32,849 nt of DNA from positions 1 to 32,849 of the forward strand of contig CANPYG010000028.1 in NCBI GenBank assembly GCA_947588205.1, read 5' to 3'. Shown one piece after another: positions 18,638 to 27,051 of the stretch. The translations under genes were made by a program, and so were the position numbers. Source of the DNA: an uncultured Acetatifactor sp. (lineage in GTDB: Bacteria > Bacillota > Clostridia > Lachnospirales > Lachnospiraceae). The notes beneath the pieces are model-generated. The model was not told where the DNA came from. It ran no database searches and worked only from the letters and a program-made list of their open reading frames with translations. Every line of letters begins with the position of its first letter. Within the stretch, counting starts at the first letter, position 1.

Positions 18638-19969
18638 ATGGTTTTTTTAACACAGAATTCAACCTTTATTATTGGACAGGTTGCATGGCTGTTAGGTAAG
18701 ATCATGGAGGGAATCTTTACAGTTATCGATTTTATAGGGATTCCCAATATCGGTCTTGCCATTATTCTGTTCACGATCGTTGTAAATCTGTTGATGCTGC
18801 CTCTTACCATGAAACAGCAGAAGTTCTCCAAGCTGTCCGCAAAGATGCAGCCCGAGATACAGGCAATTCAAAACAAATATAAGAACAAAAAGGACAATGA
18901 ATCGATGATGGCCCAGAATCAGGAGATTCAGGCTGTCTATGCGAAATATGGAGTATCTTCGTCCGGAAGCTGTGTACAGCTTTTGATTCAGATGCCTATT
19001 TTGTTCGCCTTATACCGGGTGATCCAATCCATGCCTGCCTATGTAGGCAAGATCAAGGAAACCTTCGGCGTGCTTGCCGATCATATCATTTCTGCAGATG
19101 GAGGTAATTTTCTACAAAATTCAGGAATAGACAGCATTAGCCAGACGGTATCCATGTATGGAAGGACGATTTCTGAGAGCAATTTGAGAAATGGTATCAT
19201 TGACGTATTGAATAAGCTGTCTTCCGCTGATATGGGAACGATTGCGCAGCATTATAACCTGACAAATCTCACCTATCAGGGAGACCTTATTTTAAGCAAT
19301 GAAACAACCCGTGGCCTGATCGATACCTACAACAATTTCTTCGGTTTGAATATGGGCAATTCCCCTTCTTACATTGTAAGGGAAGCCTGGCAGATCGGCG
19401 CGTGGGGTCTTGTGGTCGGCGCGGTGGCGATTCCTGTTCTGTCCGCTTTGACACAGTGGATCAACGTGAAGCTGATGCCGACGCAGCAGTCCGATAACAA
19501 AGGACAGGAAAACAGTATGGCGCAGTCCATGAAGATGATGAATACGTTTATGCCTTTATTATCCGCATGGTTCTGTTATACACTTCCCTGTGGTATGGGT
19601 CTGTACTGGGTAGCCGGCAGCGTGGTAAGAAGCGTTCAGCAGGTTATTATCAACAAACATATCGACAAGATGGATTTTGAGGAGCTGATTAAAAAGAATT
19701 CTGCTAAAAGCGCTAAGAAAATGGAAAAGATGAAGGAGCAGCAGGAAAAACTGAATGCTTACGCTAACATGAATACTAGAAGTATTCAGAATAAGGCAAA
19801 TGTAAGATCCAACATGTCCGAGGAAGAAAAGGAAGCCGCCATGAAAAAGGCTACGGAATATTATAATCAGGGAAATGCGAAGCCCGGCAGCCTGATGGCG
19901 AGGGCCAATATGGTAAAGCAGTATAATGAGAAAAACAGCAATTCAGGTAAAACCAGTGATAAAAAATAA
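18638..19969 (+). CDS. yidC: Membrane protein insertase YidC/Oxa1 family
   Basis: A 443-residue YidC/SpoIIIJ-type insertase that places proteins in the membrane alone or with SecYEG. It has transmembrane segments at about 36-58, 108-125, 250-275, 305-325 and nearby, and the cytoplasmic hairpin QQKFSKLSAKMQPEIQAI. It is longer than B. subtilis SpoIIIJ (about 260) because of a roughly 100-residue extracytoplasmic insertion (about 135-240) and a charged tail from about 345. There is no lipobox. The conserved Arg of the first core segment appears to be Asn50 (FTIVVNLLMLPL). A strong Shine-Dalgarno, AGGAGG, precedes the ATG. It follows yidD by 25 bp. Confidence 0.95.
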   Translation: MVFLTQNSTFIIGQVAWLLGKIMEGIFTVIDFIGIPNIGLAIILFTIVVNLLMLPLTMKQQKFSKLSAKMQPEIQAIQNKYKNKKDNESMMAQNQEIQAVYAKYGVSSSGSCVQLLIQMPILFALYRVIQSMPAYVGKIKETFGVLADHIISADGGNFLQNSGIDSISQTVSMYGRTISESNLRNGIIDVLNKLSSADMGTIAQHYNLTNLTYQGDLILSNETTRGLIDTYNNFFGLNMGNSPSYIVREAWQIGAWGLVVGAVAIPVLSALTQWINVKLMPTQQSDNKGQENSMAQSMKMMNTFMPLLSAWFCYTLPCGMGLYWVAGSVVRSVQQVIINKHIDKMDFEELIKKNSAKSAKKMEKMKEQQEKLNAYANMNTRSIQNKANVRSNMSEEEKEAAMKKATEYYNQGNAKPGSLMARANMVKQYNEKNSNSGKTSDKK

Positions 19970-20044
19970 AATATAATTCTATTTTAATAAGCAAAAGACA
20001 ATAAATATAGAAAGTCCGTACAAGCGGACAGAAAGGATTTAATT

Positions 20045-20671
20045 ATGGAATTTGTTGAAATATCTGCTAAGACTGTGAATGATGCAGTAATTGAAGCATG
20101 CAAGAGGTTTGGCGTGACAAGCGACAAGCTGGAATATGAAGTGGTCGAAGAGGGGTCGACAGGTTTTCTTGGAATCGGAGCAAAGCCTGCGGTGATCAAG
20201 GCGGGCGTGAAGAATTCAGTTGAAGACAATGTAAAAGAATTCTTAAATAATGTTTTTGAAGCGATGAAAATGGTCGTGGTCGTGAATGTGAAGTATGATG
20301 AAGAAGACCAGACGGTCGATGTGGATTTGAGCGGCGACGATATGGGCGTCCTGATTGGTAAGAGAGGTCAGACGCTGGATTCCCTGCAGTATCTTGTTTC
20401 GCTGGTAGTGAATAAGGAAAGTGAAGAATATATCCGCGTAAAGGTTGATACGGAGAATTACAGGGAAAGAAGAAAGGAAACCCTTGAGAATCTTGCGAAG
20501 AATATAGCATATAAGGTTAAGAGAACAAAGAGACCTGTTTCCCTGGAGCCCATGAACCCTTATGAAAGAAGAATCATTCACTCCGCATTGCAGAATGACC
20601 GCTATGTAACCACTCATAGCGAAGGGGAAGAGCCTTTTAGAAGAGTAGTTGTTTCTTTGAAGAGATATTAA
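20045..20671 (+). CDS. jag: RNA-binding protein Jag/KhpB (EloR)
   Basis: A 208-residue protein with the full Jag architecture: a Jag-N domain (about 1-50, with STGFLGIGAKPA), a KH domain with GKRG at 105-108 inside VLIGKRGQTLDSLQYL, and a C-terminal R3H domain with NPYERRIIH near 171-179. Family members bind RNA and influence cell elongation and division in Gram-positives, often with KhpA. It follows yidC by 75 bp. AAAGGA lies 8 nt before the ATG. A small hairpin (GTCCG/CGGAC) sits just upstream at about 20016-20031. Confidence 0.95.
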   Translation: MEFVEISAKTVNDAVIEACKRFGVTSDKLEYEVVEEGSTGFLGIGAKPAVIKAGVKNSVEDNVKEFLNNVFEAMKMVVVVNVKYDEEDQTVDVDLSGDDMGVLIGKRGQTLDSLQYLVSLVVNKESEEYIRVKVDTENYRERRKETLENLAKNIAYKVKRTKRPVSLEPMNPYERRIIHSALQNDRYVTTHSEGEEPFRRVVVSLKRY

Positions 20672-20699
20672 TGAAAATGTAATTTTGGATAGAAATGTG

Positions 20700-20739
20700 A
20701 ATGCCGAATGCGGAGAGAGCTGTGTTCGGCATTTGTTTT
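20700..20739 (+). terminator. Intrinsic terminator after jag
   Basis: AATGCCGAA (20700-20708) and TTCGGCATT (20725-20733) form a 9-bp stem with a 16-nt loop, followed by TGTTTT. It probably separates the rpmH-jag unit from mnmE-mnmG-rsmG, or allows partial readthrough. Confidence 0.6.
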
Positions 20740-20760
20740 CATGATGTGAAGGGTATGATT

Positions 20761-22239
20761 ATGAGAACGGATACTATAGCTGCGATTGCGACCGGATTGT
20801 CAGAGGCAGGAATCGGAATCATCCGGGTAAGCGGAGAAAATGCCGTAAATACGGTGGATCGGATTTTTTTCACAGGGAAAGGTCAAAGAATATTGATGAC
20901 TGTTAAAAGTCATACCATTCATTATGGTTACATTGTGGCTGATTTGAGGAAAGATGATTTTTGCCATGAGAAGGATACTATCCCTTCTGATGCCATCCCT
21001 TCTGACTGGAAAAAAGGGATTATAGACGAGGTTATGGTATCCGTTATGAAGGCTCCCCATAGCTATACTGCTGAGGACACTGTGGAAATCAATTGCCATG
21101 GGGGAATTCTTGTAGTCCGGAGGGTGTTGGAGGCTGTCCTTGCCGCAGGGGCAAGACTGGCGGAACCCGGCGAATTTACGAAAAGAGCCTTTTTAAACGG
21201 AAGAATCGACTTAACAAAAGCGGAAGCCGTAATGGACGTAATTCATTCCCAAAGTGAGATCGCGCTTTCTTCTTCCATGGATCAGCTAAAAGGAAATTTA
21301 TCGGAAGAAATAAAGAACCTCAGGGCGGAAGTATTATATGAAATTGCCTTTATTGAATCAGCTTTGGACGATCCCGAACATATCAGCCTTGACGGATACA
21401 GGGAGAAGCTTTCGGCAAAGATTGAAGGCTTGAAGAGTGAAATATATAAACTGATTCAATCCGCAGATCAAGGAAAATTGATGAAGGAAGGAATCAATAC
21501 AGTTATTGTCGGAAAGCCGAATGTGGGAAAATCTTCCTTTCTGAATCTTTTGTTAGGAGAAGAAAGGGCGATTGTCACAGATATCGCCGGCACGACAAGA
21601 GATGTATTGCAGGAATCTATCATACTCCGTGGAATTGGATTAAACGTCGTGGATACGGCCGGAATCCGCAATACGGAGGATAAAATTGAGCAGATTGGCG
21701 TGGAAAGGGCGATTCATTTTGCACAAAAAGCGGATTTGATTATATTTTTGATAGATGCTTCTGTTCCTTTGGATAAAAGCGACAGGGAGATCTGTTCTTT
21801 GATTGAAATGAAGAATACGATTATTTTACTGAATAAAACAGATCTCAATTGCGTTGTGGAAGAAAAAGATATCCTGCAAATGCTGAAGGAAGAGGTTTCG
21901 GAAGAGGAAAAATGGAAGGATGTCAGAATAATCAAAATATCAGCCCTGGACCAGACGGGAATTGATGATTTTGAAAAAGCGGTTGAGGATATGTTTTTCC
22001 AGGGTAGGCTGAGCTCTGAACATGAGGTCGTCATTACGAATCTGCGCCATAAGGAAGCGCTGCAGCAGGTTTATGAAGACTTGGAAATGGTCGAGAAGAG
22101 CATTTCAGACGAAATGCCGGAGGATTTTTATTCCATCGACCTGATGGACGCCTACGCCGCTTTGGGAAGAATCATCGGGGAAGAGGTTGGAGAAGATTTG
22201 GTAAATGAAATCTTTTCAAAATTCTGTATGGGGAAATAA
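20761..22239 (+). CDS. mnmE: tRNA uridine-5-carboxymethylaminomethyl modification GTPase MnmE
   Basis: A 492-residue GTPase that, with MnmG, modifies U34 of tRNAs reading split codon boxes. The N-terminal folate-binding domain starts DTIAAIATGLSEAGIGIIRVSG. The G domain has GKPNVGKSS (P loop), GTTRD, DTAG and NKTD. The C-terminus ends FCMGK, keeping the conserved Cys. The ATG at 20761 is chosen over upstream candidates because GAAGGG lies 8 nt before it and the family starts there. It is about 30 residues longer than usual; a hydrophilic insert of about 22 residues lies near residues 60-85 and contains an IPSDAIPSD repeat. The gene is 27 bp upstream of mnmG. Confidence 0.96.
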   Translation: MRTDTIAAIATGLSEAGIGIIRVSGENAVNTVDRIFFTGKGQRILMTVKSHTIHYGYIVADLRKDDFCHEKDTIPSDAIPSDWKKGIIDEVMVSVMKAPHSYTAEDTVEINCHGGILVVRRVLEAVLAAGARLAEPGEFTKRAFLNGRIDLTKAEAVMDVIHSQSEIALSSSMDQLKGNLSEEIKNLRAEVLYEIAFIESALDDPEHISLDGYREKLSAKIEGLKSEIYKLIQSADQGKLMKEGINTVIVGKPNVGKSSFLNLLLGEERAIVTDIAGTTRDVLQESIILRGIGLNVVDTAGIRNTEDKIEQIGVERAIHFAQKADLIIFLIDASVPLDKSDREICSLIEMKNTIILLNKTDLNCVVEEKDILQMLKEEVSEEEKWKDVRIIKISALDQTGIDDFEKAVEDMFFQGRLSSEHEVVITNLRHKEALQQVYEDLEMVEKSISDEMPEDFYSIDLMDAYAALGRIIGEEVGEDLVNEIFSKFCMGK

Positions 22240-22266
22240 ATCGTTATTATTACGGTTAGGAGCATT

Positions 22267-24243
22267 ATGTTGGAAGAGTCGAGAAATGTGGTAGATGTAT
22301 GTGTAGTCGGAGCGGGGCATGCGGGCTGCGAAGCCGCCCTTGCCTGTGCGAGGCTGGGACTGGAAACGGTCATTTTTACAGTGAGCATTGACAGCATCGC
22401 TTTGATGCCCTGTAATCCGAATATCGGAGGAACGTCAAAGGGGCATCTTGTGCGGGAATTGGATGCCCTTGGCGGTGAAATGGGTAAAAATATCGATAAA
22501 ACATTCATTCAGTCCAAGATGCTTAACATTTCCAAGGGTCCCGCTGTTCATTCCCTCCGCGCCCAGGCGGATAAGGCGGAATATTCCAGGGAGATGAGGA
22601 AGGTTCTGGAAAACCAGGATCACCTGACCATCAGGCAGGCGGAGGTCTGCGAGCTTTTATGGGAGGAAATTCCTTCTGGTAAAAAAGGAAAGGATAAGGC
22701 GGATTCCTATCATTTTGATTCTGATTCAGGTTGGGCGAAGAAGAAAATCGTCGGAATAAAGACCTTTACAGGAATGGTTTACGAATGCAGGGCCGTGGTT
22801 CTTTGTACGGGAACATATCTTAGGGCGAGGTGTCTGTGCGGGGAAGCGATTACTTATACGGGACCCAATGGACTGCAGGCTGCAAATCATCTGACAGATT
22901 CCCTGAAAAAAATGGGCATCGAGATGCGTCGGTTTAAGACAGGAACGCCTGCGCGGATGGACAAACGGAGCATTGATTTTTCAAAAATGGAAGAGCAGTT
23001 CGGAGATAAGAGGATAGTTCCTTTTTCTTTTTCCACGGATCCCGAAAGCATACAAAAGGAGCAGGTATCCTGTTGGCTGACCTATACCAACGAAAGGACG
23101 CATGAAATTATCCGTTCCAACCTGGACAGATCTCCTATTTATGCGGGCGTTATAAAAGGTACGGGACCCAGATATTGCCCGTCCATAGAGGATAAGGTGG
23201 TTAAATTTGCGGAAAAGGACAGGCATCAGGTTTTTCTTGAGCCGGAGGGACTGCATACCAATGAAATGTACGTCGGCGGAATGTCTTCTTCCCTTCCGGA
23301 GGATGTACAGGTAGCGATGTACCGCACTGTGCCCGGACTGGAGCATTGTAAGATTGTAAGAAATGCCTATGCCATCGAATATGATTGTATTGACGCCAGG
23401 CAGTTGAAGCCTTCTTTGGAATTTCGTGAAATAGAAGGACTTTTCAGCGGCGGACAGTTCAATGGAAGCAGCGGATATGAGGAAGCCGCCAGCCAGGGAT
23501 TTGTGGCGGGCGTGAATGCGGCGATGCTTCTCCTGCAGAGGGAACCTCTTATAATGGACCGTTCGGAAAGCTATATTGGAGTTTTGATCGACGATCTGAT
23601 TACGAAGGATAACAGAGAGCCTTACCGGATGATGACTTCCAGGGCGGAGTACCGCTTGCTTCTCAGGCAGGATAATGCGGATTTGAGGCTGAGAAAAAAA
23701 GGTTATGAAATAGGACTGGTGACGGAAGGGCAGTATCAGGCCCTTCTGCTCAAGGAAAAACAGATTAAACAAGAGGTAGAAAGGCTAAAAGCTGTAAAAA
23801 TTGGCGCAAACAGCAAAATACAGGAGTTTTTGGAAAAAAACGGGTCTGCTCCTTTAAAAACCGCGGCAAGCCTTGCAGAGCTGATTTGCAGGCCTGAGCT
23901 TAATTATGACACAATTGCGGAAATTGATGAAGACCGGAAAGCTCTTCCAAGGGATGTAATAGAACAGGTGGAAATAGAGATCAAATATGAGGGATATATT
24001 TCACGCCAGCAAAGACAGGTAGAACAGTTTAAAAAGCTGGAAAAAAAGAAAATCCCTGAAACGCTGGACTATGATGAGGTTCCCTCCCTGAGACTGGAAG
24101 CAAGACAGAAGCTTAAATTATACCGGCCGGTCTCCGTAGGACAGGCTTCCAGGATTTCCGGTGTTACCCCCGCGGATGTTTCTGTTCTGCTCGTTTTTTT
24201 GGAGCATTATAGAAGGCAGTCAGAATCAATGAAACAAAAATAA
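22267..24243 (+). CDS. mnmG: tRNA uridine-5-carboxymethylaminomethyl modification enzyme MnmG
   Basis: A 658-residue FAD protein (formerly GidA), partner of MnmE. The Rossmann motif [10 protein letters not shown] is at residues 15-24, followed by [23 protein letters not shown], the second FAD signature region [11 protein letters not shown], and the C-terminal [15 protein letters not shown] and GYISRQ stretches typical of the family. TTAGGAG is about 4 nt before the ATG. Residues about 138-160 hold a Lys/Asp/Ser-rich insert ([18 protein letters not shown]) not usual in the family. It sits between mnmE and rsmG, probably one transcript. Confidence 0.97.
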   Translation: MLEESRNVVDVCVVGAGHAGCEAALACARLGLETVIFTVSIDSIALMPCNPNIGGTSKGHLVRELDALGGEMGKNIDKTFIQSKMLNISKGPAVHSLRAQADKAEYSREMRKVLENQDHLTIRQAEVCELLWEEIPSGKKGKDKADSYHFDSDSGWAKKKIVGIKTFTGMVYECRAVVLCTGTYLRARCLCGEAITYTGPNGLQAANHLTDSLKKMGIEMRRFKTGTPARMDKRSIDFSKMEEQFGDKRIVPFSFSTDPESIQKEQVSCWLTYTNERTHEIIRSNLDRSPIYAGVIKGTGPRYCPSIEDKVVKFAEKDRHQVFLEPEGLHTNEMYVGGMSSSLPEDVQVAMYRTVPGLEHCKIVRNAYAIEYDCIDARQLKPSLEFREIEGLFSGGQFNGSSGYEEAASQGFVAGVNAAMLLLQREPLIMDRSESYIGVLIDDLITKDNREPYRMMTSRAEYRLLLRQDNADLRLRKKGYEIGLVTEGQYQALLLKEKQIKQEVERLKAVKIGANSKIQEFLEKNGSAPLKTAASLAELICRPELNYDTIAEIDEDRKALPRDVIEQVEIEIKYEGYISRQQRQVEQFKKLEKKKIPETLDYDEVPSLRLEARQKLKLYRPVSVGQASRISGVTPADVSVLLVFLEHYRRQSESMKQK

Positions 24244-24256
24244 AGGATTGTACAGG

Positions 24257-25024
24257 ATGATTACAATTAGTGGCGACCGCAATAATACAGATATGGATAC
24301 CCTTCATACCGGGCAGCTGGAAAAGGATGCCCGGACTATGGGAATTGAATTGGATAATGCTCAGATAGAAAAGCTCCTTACTTATTATAAGTTGCTGATA
24401 GAATGGAATCAGGTGATGAACCTGACTGCGATCACAGAATATGACGATGTGATGAAAAAGCATTTTGTCGACAGCCTTTCCCTGGTAAAGGTATTTGATG
24501 TAAAAAAATGCACTTCCGTTATTGATGTGGGAACAGGCGCGGGTTTTCCGGGATTAGTGTTGAAAATTGTCTTTCCTCACCTGCAGGTGACATTGCTCGA
24601 TTCCCTGAATAAAAGAATCCAGTTTTTAAACGCGGTGATCGACCAACTGGATTTAAATGGGGTGAAAGCCATTCATGGGAGGGCGGAGGAGATTGCCAGG
24701 CAGGATGGATTTCGGGAAAGCTTCGATCTGTGCGTTTCCCGGGCTGTCGCAAATTTATCCACGTTATCGGAATATTGTCTTCCTTTTGTAAAGCAAGGAG
24801 GATATTTTATCAGCTATAAGTCTGAAAAGGCAGGGGAAGAGCTTCAGGAAGCAGAAACAGCGATCAAGGTCCTGGGAGGATGCGTGGATAAAAAAGCAGA
24901 ATTTGTTTTGCCGGATTCAAAGATAAACAGGACCTTGATTGTCATAAAAAAAGCAAAGTCAACGCCGAAAAAGTTTCCACGCAGGGCAGGACTGCCCGGA
25001 AAAGAGCCTATCGGAAGCCTATAA
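24257..25024 (+). CDS. rsmG: 16S rRNA (guanine527-N7)-methyltransferase RsmG
   Basis: A 255-residue SAM-dependent methyltransferase (GidB) that methylates G527 of 16S rRNA. The SAM-binding motif reads VIDVGTGAGFPGLVLKI, followed by VTLLDSLNKRIQFLN and the catalytic region VSRAVANLSTLSEYCLPFVKQGG. The C-terminus KFPRRAGLPGKEPIGSL is typical. ATG 24257 is chosen over TTG 24248 because AAAGGA lies 9 nt before it. It starts 13 bp after mnmG. Its 3' end overlaps the convergent gene by 6 bp. Loss of rsmG is known to give low-level streptomycin resistance; this copy looks intact. Confidence 0.96.
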   Translation: MITISGDRNNTDMDTLHTGQLEKDARTMGIELDNAQIEKLLTYYKLLIEWNQVMNLTAITEYDDVMKKHFVDSLSLVKVFDVKKCTSVIDVGTGAGFPGLVLKIVFPHLQVTLLDSLNKRIQFLNAVIDQLDLNGVKAIHGRAEEIARQDGFRESFDLCVSRAVANLSTLSEYCLPFVKQGGYFISYKSEKAGEELQEAETAIKVLGGCVDKKAEFVLPDSKINRTLIVIKKAKSTPKKFPRRAGLPGKEPIGSL

Positions 25025-25987
25025 AAACGTTTTTAAATGTTTCAGGACCATATTCGGGCGTTCCAAAAGAAGGAGCTGCCGGCTTCTCGCCACGAAGACG
25101 GATTCTATGGAAGGATTATAGTACACATAATTATCCATGATGGTATGATTGTTCTCCTTCCCATCGGCCGCTATAATTATGATGCTGTTATTGATTTCTT
25201 TTAGGGCGTGTATAATGTTTATATTCATATATCGACCAATGTAGCTGCTGTATGAATATTTTGCATGGTAACCGCCTATATGGGAGGCTTCCACATAAGC
25301 GGAAATATCGGCTTCTTCAATTTTTCCCGCGTCATAGAAATAATTTTCCGAAAAAAGCCTTGTAAAACTATTCTTATTGGTATAAAGATTATAAATAAAT
25401 GTTCCAACGATTGGAAGATTTAAAATCAGCTTTTGCAGGCGGCTTTTCCTGGACGGAATCTGGCTCAATTGATACAAATCCTGCGGATTGATGGCGATTA
25501 TCCTTTGAATAATATCGTTGTCATTATGACATGCCATGATTGCGACCGGAACACTTCCTCCGCTGGCAATAATATCTGTTTTGCGGGAAATCACATTTTT
25601 AATAAAATCGGTGATAAGCTGCACATAGAGATAATTGGTATAGGTAATCTCCGGCTTTTCTGATTTTCCAAAACCAATTAAATCCAGGCAATAAACCTCA
25701 TGCGTGTTGGACAGCCCTGAGATTACCTTGCTGTATTCGTAAGAGGAGCTGCCGGGCGTCAGATCGTGCAGCAGCAAAAGAGGAGAGCCGGAACCGGTTT
25801 TTGTGTATCTGATTTTTCCAAAACGCCAGTTGTAGATTAAGTCTTTATTTTCCGGTGAAGAAAGAATATTTTGAAAAATGGCGTGGGAAAATTCCATTTT
25901 ATTATACAGATATAAAGCTGCTGCAGTAATACCTGTGAGCATTGTGATAAATTTTAGTTTCCCGTTTATTTTTAAACTGTTCTTCAT
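25019..25987 (-). CDS. Membrane-anchored alpha/beta-hydrolase-fold protein, probably catalytically degenerate
   Basis: A 322-residue protein with a short basic N-terminus, one transmembrane or signal-anchor segment (about 12-28) and an alpha/beta-hydrolase fold: RYTKTGSGSPLLLLHD (oxyanion region, HD instead of HG), VYCLDLIGFGKSEKP and a C-terminal LLLLERPNMVLKHL. The nucleophile elbow, normally GxSxG, reads ASGGS at 141-145, which places Gly143 where the Ser should be. The region that normally carries the catalytic His (GHxxxxExP) reads SRQLLLLERP. So both nucleophile and His appear lost, though alignment by eye could be off by one. GGAGG lies 4 nt before the ATG. It is divergent from the LuxR-type gene and near parAB. 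I cannot assign a function. Confidence 0.75.
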   Translation of the reverse strand: MKNSLKINGKLKFITMLTGITAAALYLYNKMEFSHAIFQNILSSPENKDLIYNWRFGKIRYTKTGSGSPLLLLHDLTPGSSSYEYSKVISGLSNTHEVYCLDLIGFGKSEKPEITYTNYLYVQLITDFIKNVISRKTDIIASGGSVPVAIMACHNDNDIIQRIIAINPQDLYQLSQIPSRKSRLQKLILNLPIVGTFIYNLYTNKNSFTRLFSENYFYDAGKIEEADISAYVEASHIGGYHAKYSYSSYIGRYMNINIIHALKEINNSIIIIAADGKENNHTIMDNYVYYNPSIESVFVARSRQLLLLERPNMVLKHLKTFL

Positions 25988-26016
25988 AAGGCCTCCATAA
26001 TGGTCGGTTCAGATTA

Positions 26017-26044
26017 TTGTATTTTTATTGTACATAATCCCCAA
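26017..26044 (-). promoter_or_regulatory. Candidate promoter of the hydrolase-like gene
   Basis: On the minus strand, TTGGGA (26039-26044), a 16-bp spacer and TACAAT (26017-26022), about 30 bp from the ATG. The -10 is good and the -35 is moderate. Confidence 0.4.
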
Positions 26045-26184
26045 TTTGCCGCCCTCATATTTCCCTTTGTTTTAAAATCTGGCTGATTGTTATATTATTA
26101 CGATTTAGGTCTATTATATCGTATTAGATAGGAAAAGAAAAGCGGAAAAATATTAAATTAGTAAAATATTATGTACACCTATGC

Positions 26185-26213
26185 TTGTCTGTTTTTTATC
26201 TGTGTGTTATACT
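26185..26213 (+). promoter_or_regulatory. Promoter of the LuxR-type regulator gene
   Basis: TTGTCT (26185-26190), a 17-bp spacer and TATACT (26208-26213). The expected start near 26220 puts the parS-like palindrome at about +21 to +36, where a bound ParB could block transcription. Confidence 0.6.
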
Positions 26214-26232
26214 TGCCCTATGAAACCATGAA

Positions 26233-26265
26233 TCTAAAAATGTTTCATGTGAAACATTTTTTAGA
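26233..26265. other. parS: parS-like site 1 in an extended palindrome
   Basis: The core TGTTTCATGTGAAACA (26241-26256) differs from the widely conserved parS TGTTTCACGTGAAACA at one central base. It is extended by A-runs and T-runs, and by TCT/AGA at the ends, into a palindrome of about 33 bp. It lies about 0.95 kb upstream of parA. ParB (Spo0J) nucleates on such sites to organise the origin. The extended palindrome could also act as a terminator hairpin. Confidence 0.75.
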
Positions 26266-26309
26266 ATCGGTAGAAAAATGTATGGGCGATCTGTAAAGGG
26301 GTGCAATAA

Positions 26310-26948
26310 ATGATAAAAGTGTTGATTATAGATCCCTATCCTGTTACGAAAGAAGGAATAAAAAAGGTTATTTCCCAGCACACAAATTTTGAAATATGTC
26401 CGGATGTAACAACGCGGGAAGAAAGTATGTTGTCTTTGCAGAAATACAAGCCCGACCTTATTATTATGGAAATAAATCTCCGAAAAACAGAAGTGAAGGA
26501 GTTTATTCGGAACATAAGAAATACGAACAAAAATGTTAAAATTGCGTTATATTCCTTTTACGATAATGAGAACATTATTTCTCAGCTATTGGATGCCGGA
26601 GCAAACGGTTATATCAGTAAATATTCTTCTGTAGAAGATTTTATAAAGGGAATCAGCCAGATTTTAAAACAAAAAAGATATATTCAGGAACCATTTTCAA
26701 GCCGGGTAAGATTCGATGCCGTACAGAAAAAGAATGAAAGGGTAAAATTAAATTCTCTGACAAAAAGGGAGATGGATATTTTATTGTTGGTGTCACAAGG
26801 CTTGTCAAATAAGGAAATTGCAATCACACTTAATATTACAGAGCGGACTGTGAAAAATCACATGTCCAATATATTCAAGAAAATTGAAGTTGTCGATCGG
26901 ACTCAGGCCGCAGTATATGCGATAAAAAATAATCTTGTCAGAGTATAG
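26310..26948 (+). CDS. Atypical response regulator, NarL/LuxR family, with Glu at the phosphorylation site
   Basis: A 212-residue regulator with a receiver domain (about 1-120) and a LuxR-type helix-turn-helix (about 147-208, with LTKREMDILLLVSQGLSNKE and TVKNHMSNIFKKI). In the receiver the phospho-acceptor Asp is Glu54 (LIIMEINLR) and the second acidic-pocket residue is Pro9 (IIDPYP), while Ser82 and Lys104 are kept. So normal phosphorylation is unlikely and Glu may mimic the active state. No kinase gene is adjacent. AAAGGGG lies 9 nt before the ATG. The gene is framed by two parS-like sites and precedes parA. Target genes are unknown. Confidence 0.88.
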   Translation: MIKVLIIDPYPVTKEGIKKVISQHTNFEICPDVTTREESMLSLQKYKPDLIIMEINLRKTEVKEFIRNIRNTNKNVKIALYSFYDNENIISQLLDAGANGYISKYSSVEDFIKGISQILKQKRYIQEPFSSRVRFDAVQKKNERVKLNSLTKREMDILLLVSQGLSNKEIAITLNITERTVKNHMSNIFKKIEVVDRTQAAVYAIKNNLVRV

Positions 26949-26979
26949 AATGGTCTTAGAAACAATGGGGCGGTGCCTA

Positions 26980-27007
26980 AAAAAATGTTTCACATGAAAC
27001 ATTTTTT
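26980..27007. other. parS: parS-like site 2 in an extended palindrome
   Basis: The core TGTTTCACATGAAACA (26986-27001) is the exact reverse complement of the core of site 1, again flanked by A-runs and T-runs. It lies 37 bp after the stop of the LuxR-type gene and about 40 bp upstream of the parA -10. It could also terminate the LuxR-type transcript. Confidence 0.75.
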
Positions 27008-27040
27008 GTCAGTTTGGATATAGCTATATATCATTTCTAA

Positions 27041-27049
27041 TGTTATAAT
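27041..27049 (+). promoter_or_regulatory. Extended -10 promoter of parAB
   Basis: TGTTATAATG contains a perfect TATAAT (27044-27049) preceded by TGN, an extended -10. No good -35 is present 17 bp upstream. Transcription from about 27056 would give a leader of about 140 nt. Confidence 0.55.
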
Positions 27050-27051
27050 GT

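Larger units (their letters stand above)
25988..26309. other. Intergenic region between hydrolase-like gene and LuxR-type gene
   Basis: A 322-bp AT-rich divergent control region. It holds candidate promoters in both directions and one parS-like palindrome (26241-26256) in the leader of the LuxR-type gene. Between about 26050 and 26180 I see only AT-rich sequence without a clear gene or stable structure. Confidence 0.6.

Noticed and set aside
22981..23772. A 263-codon open frame on the minus strand opposite mnmG
   Set aside because: Lies wholly within a canonical mnmG and has no family motifs.
24984..25005. Inverted repeat GGGCA/TGCCC near the end of rsmG, as a terminator for the hydrolase-like gene
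   Set aside because: The bases encode the conserved RAGLPGK end of RsmG, so the symmetry is explained by coding. The T-run on the minus strand is several bases away.
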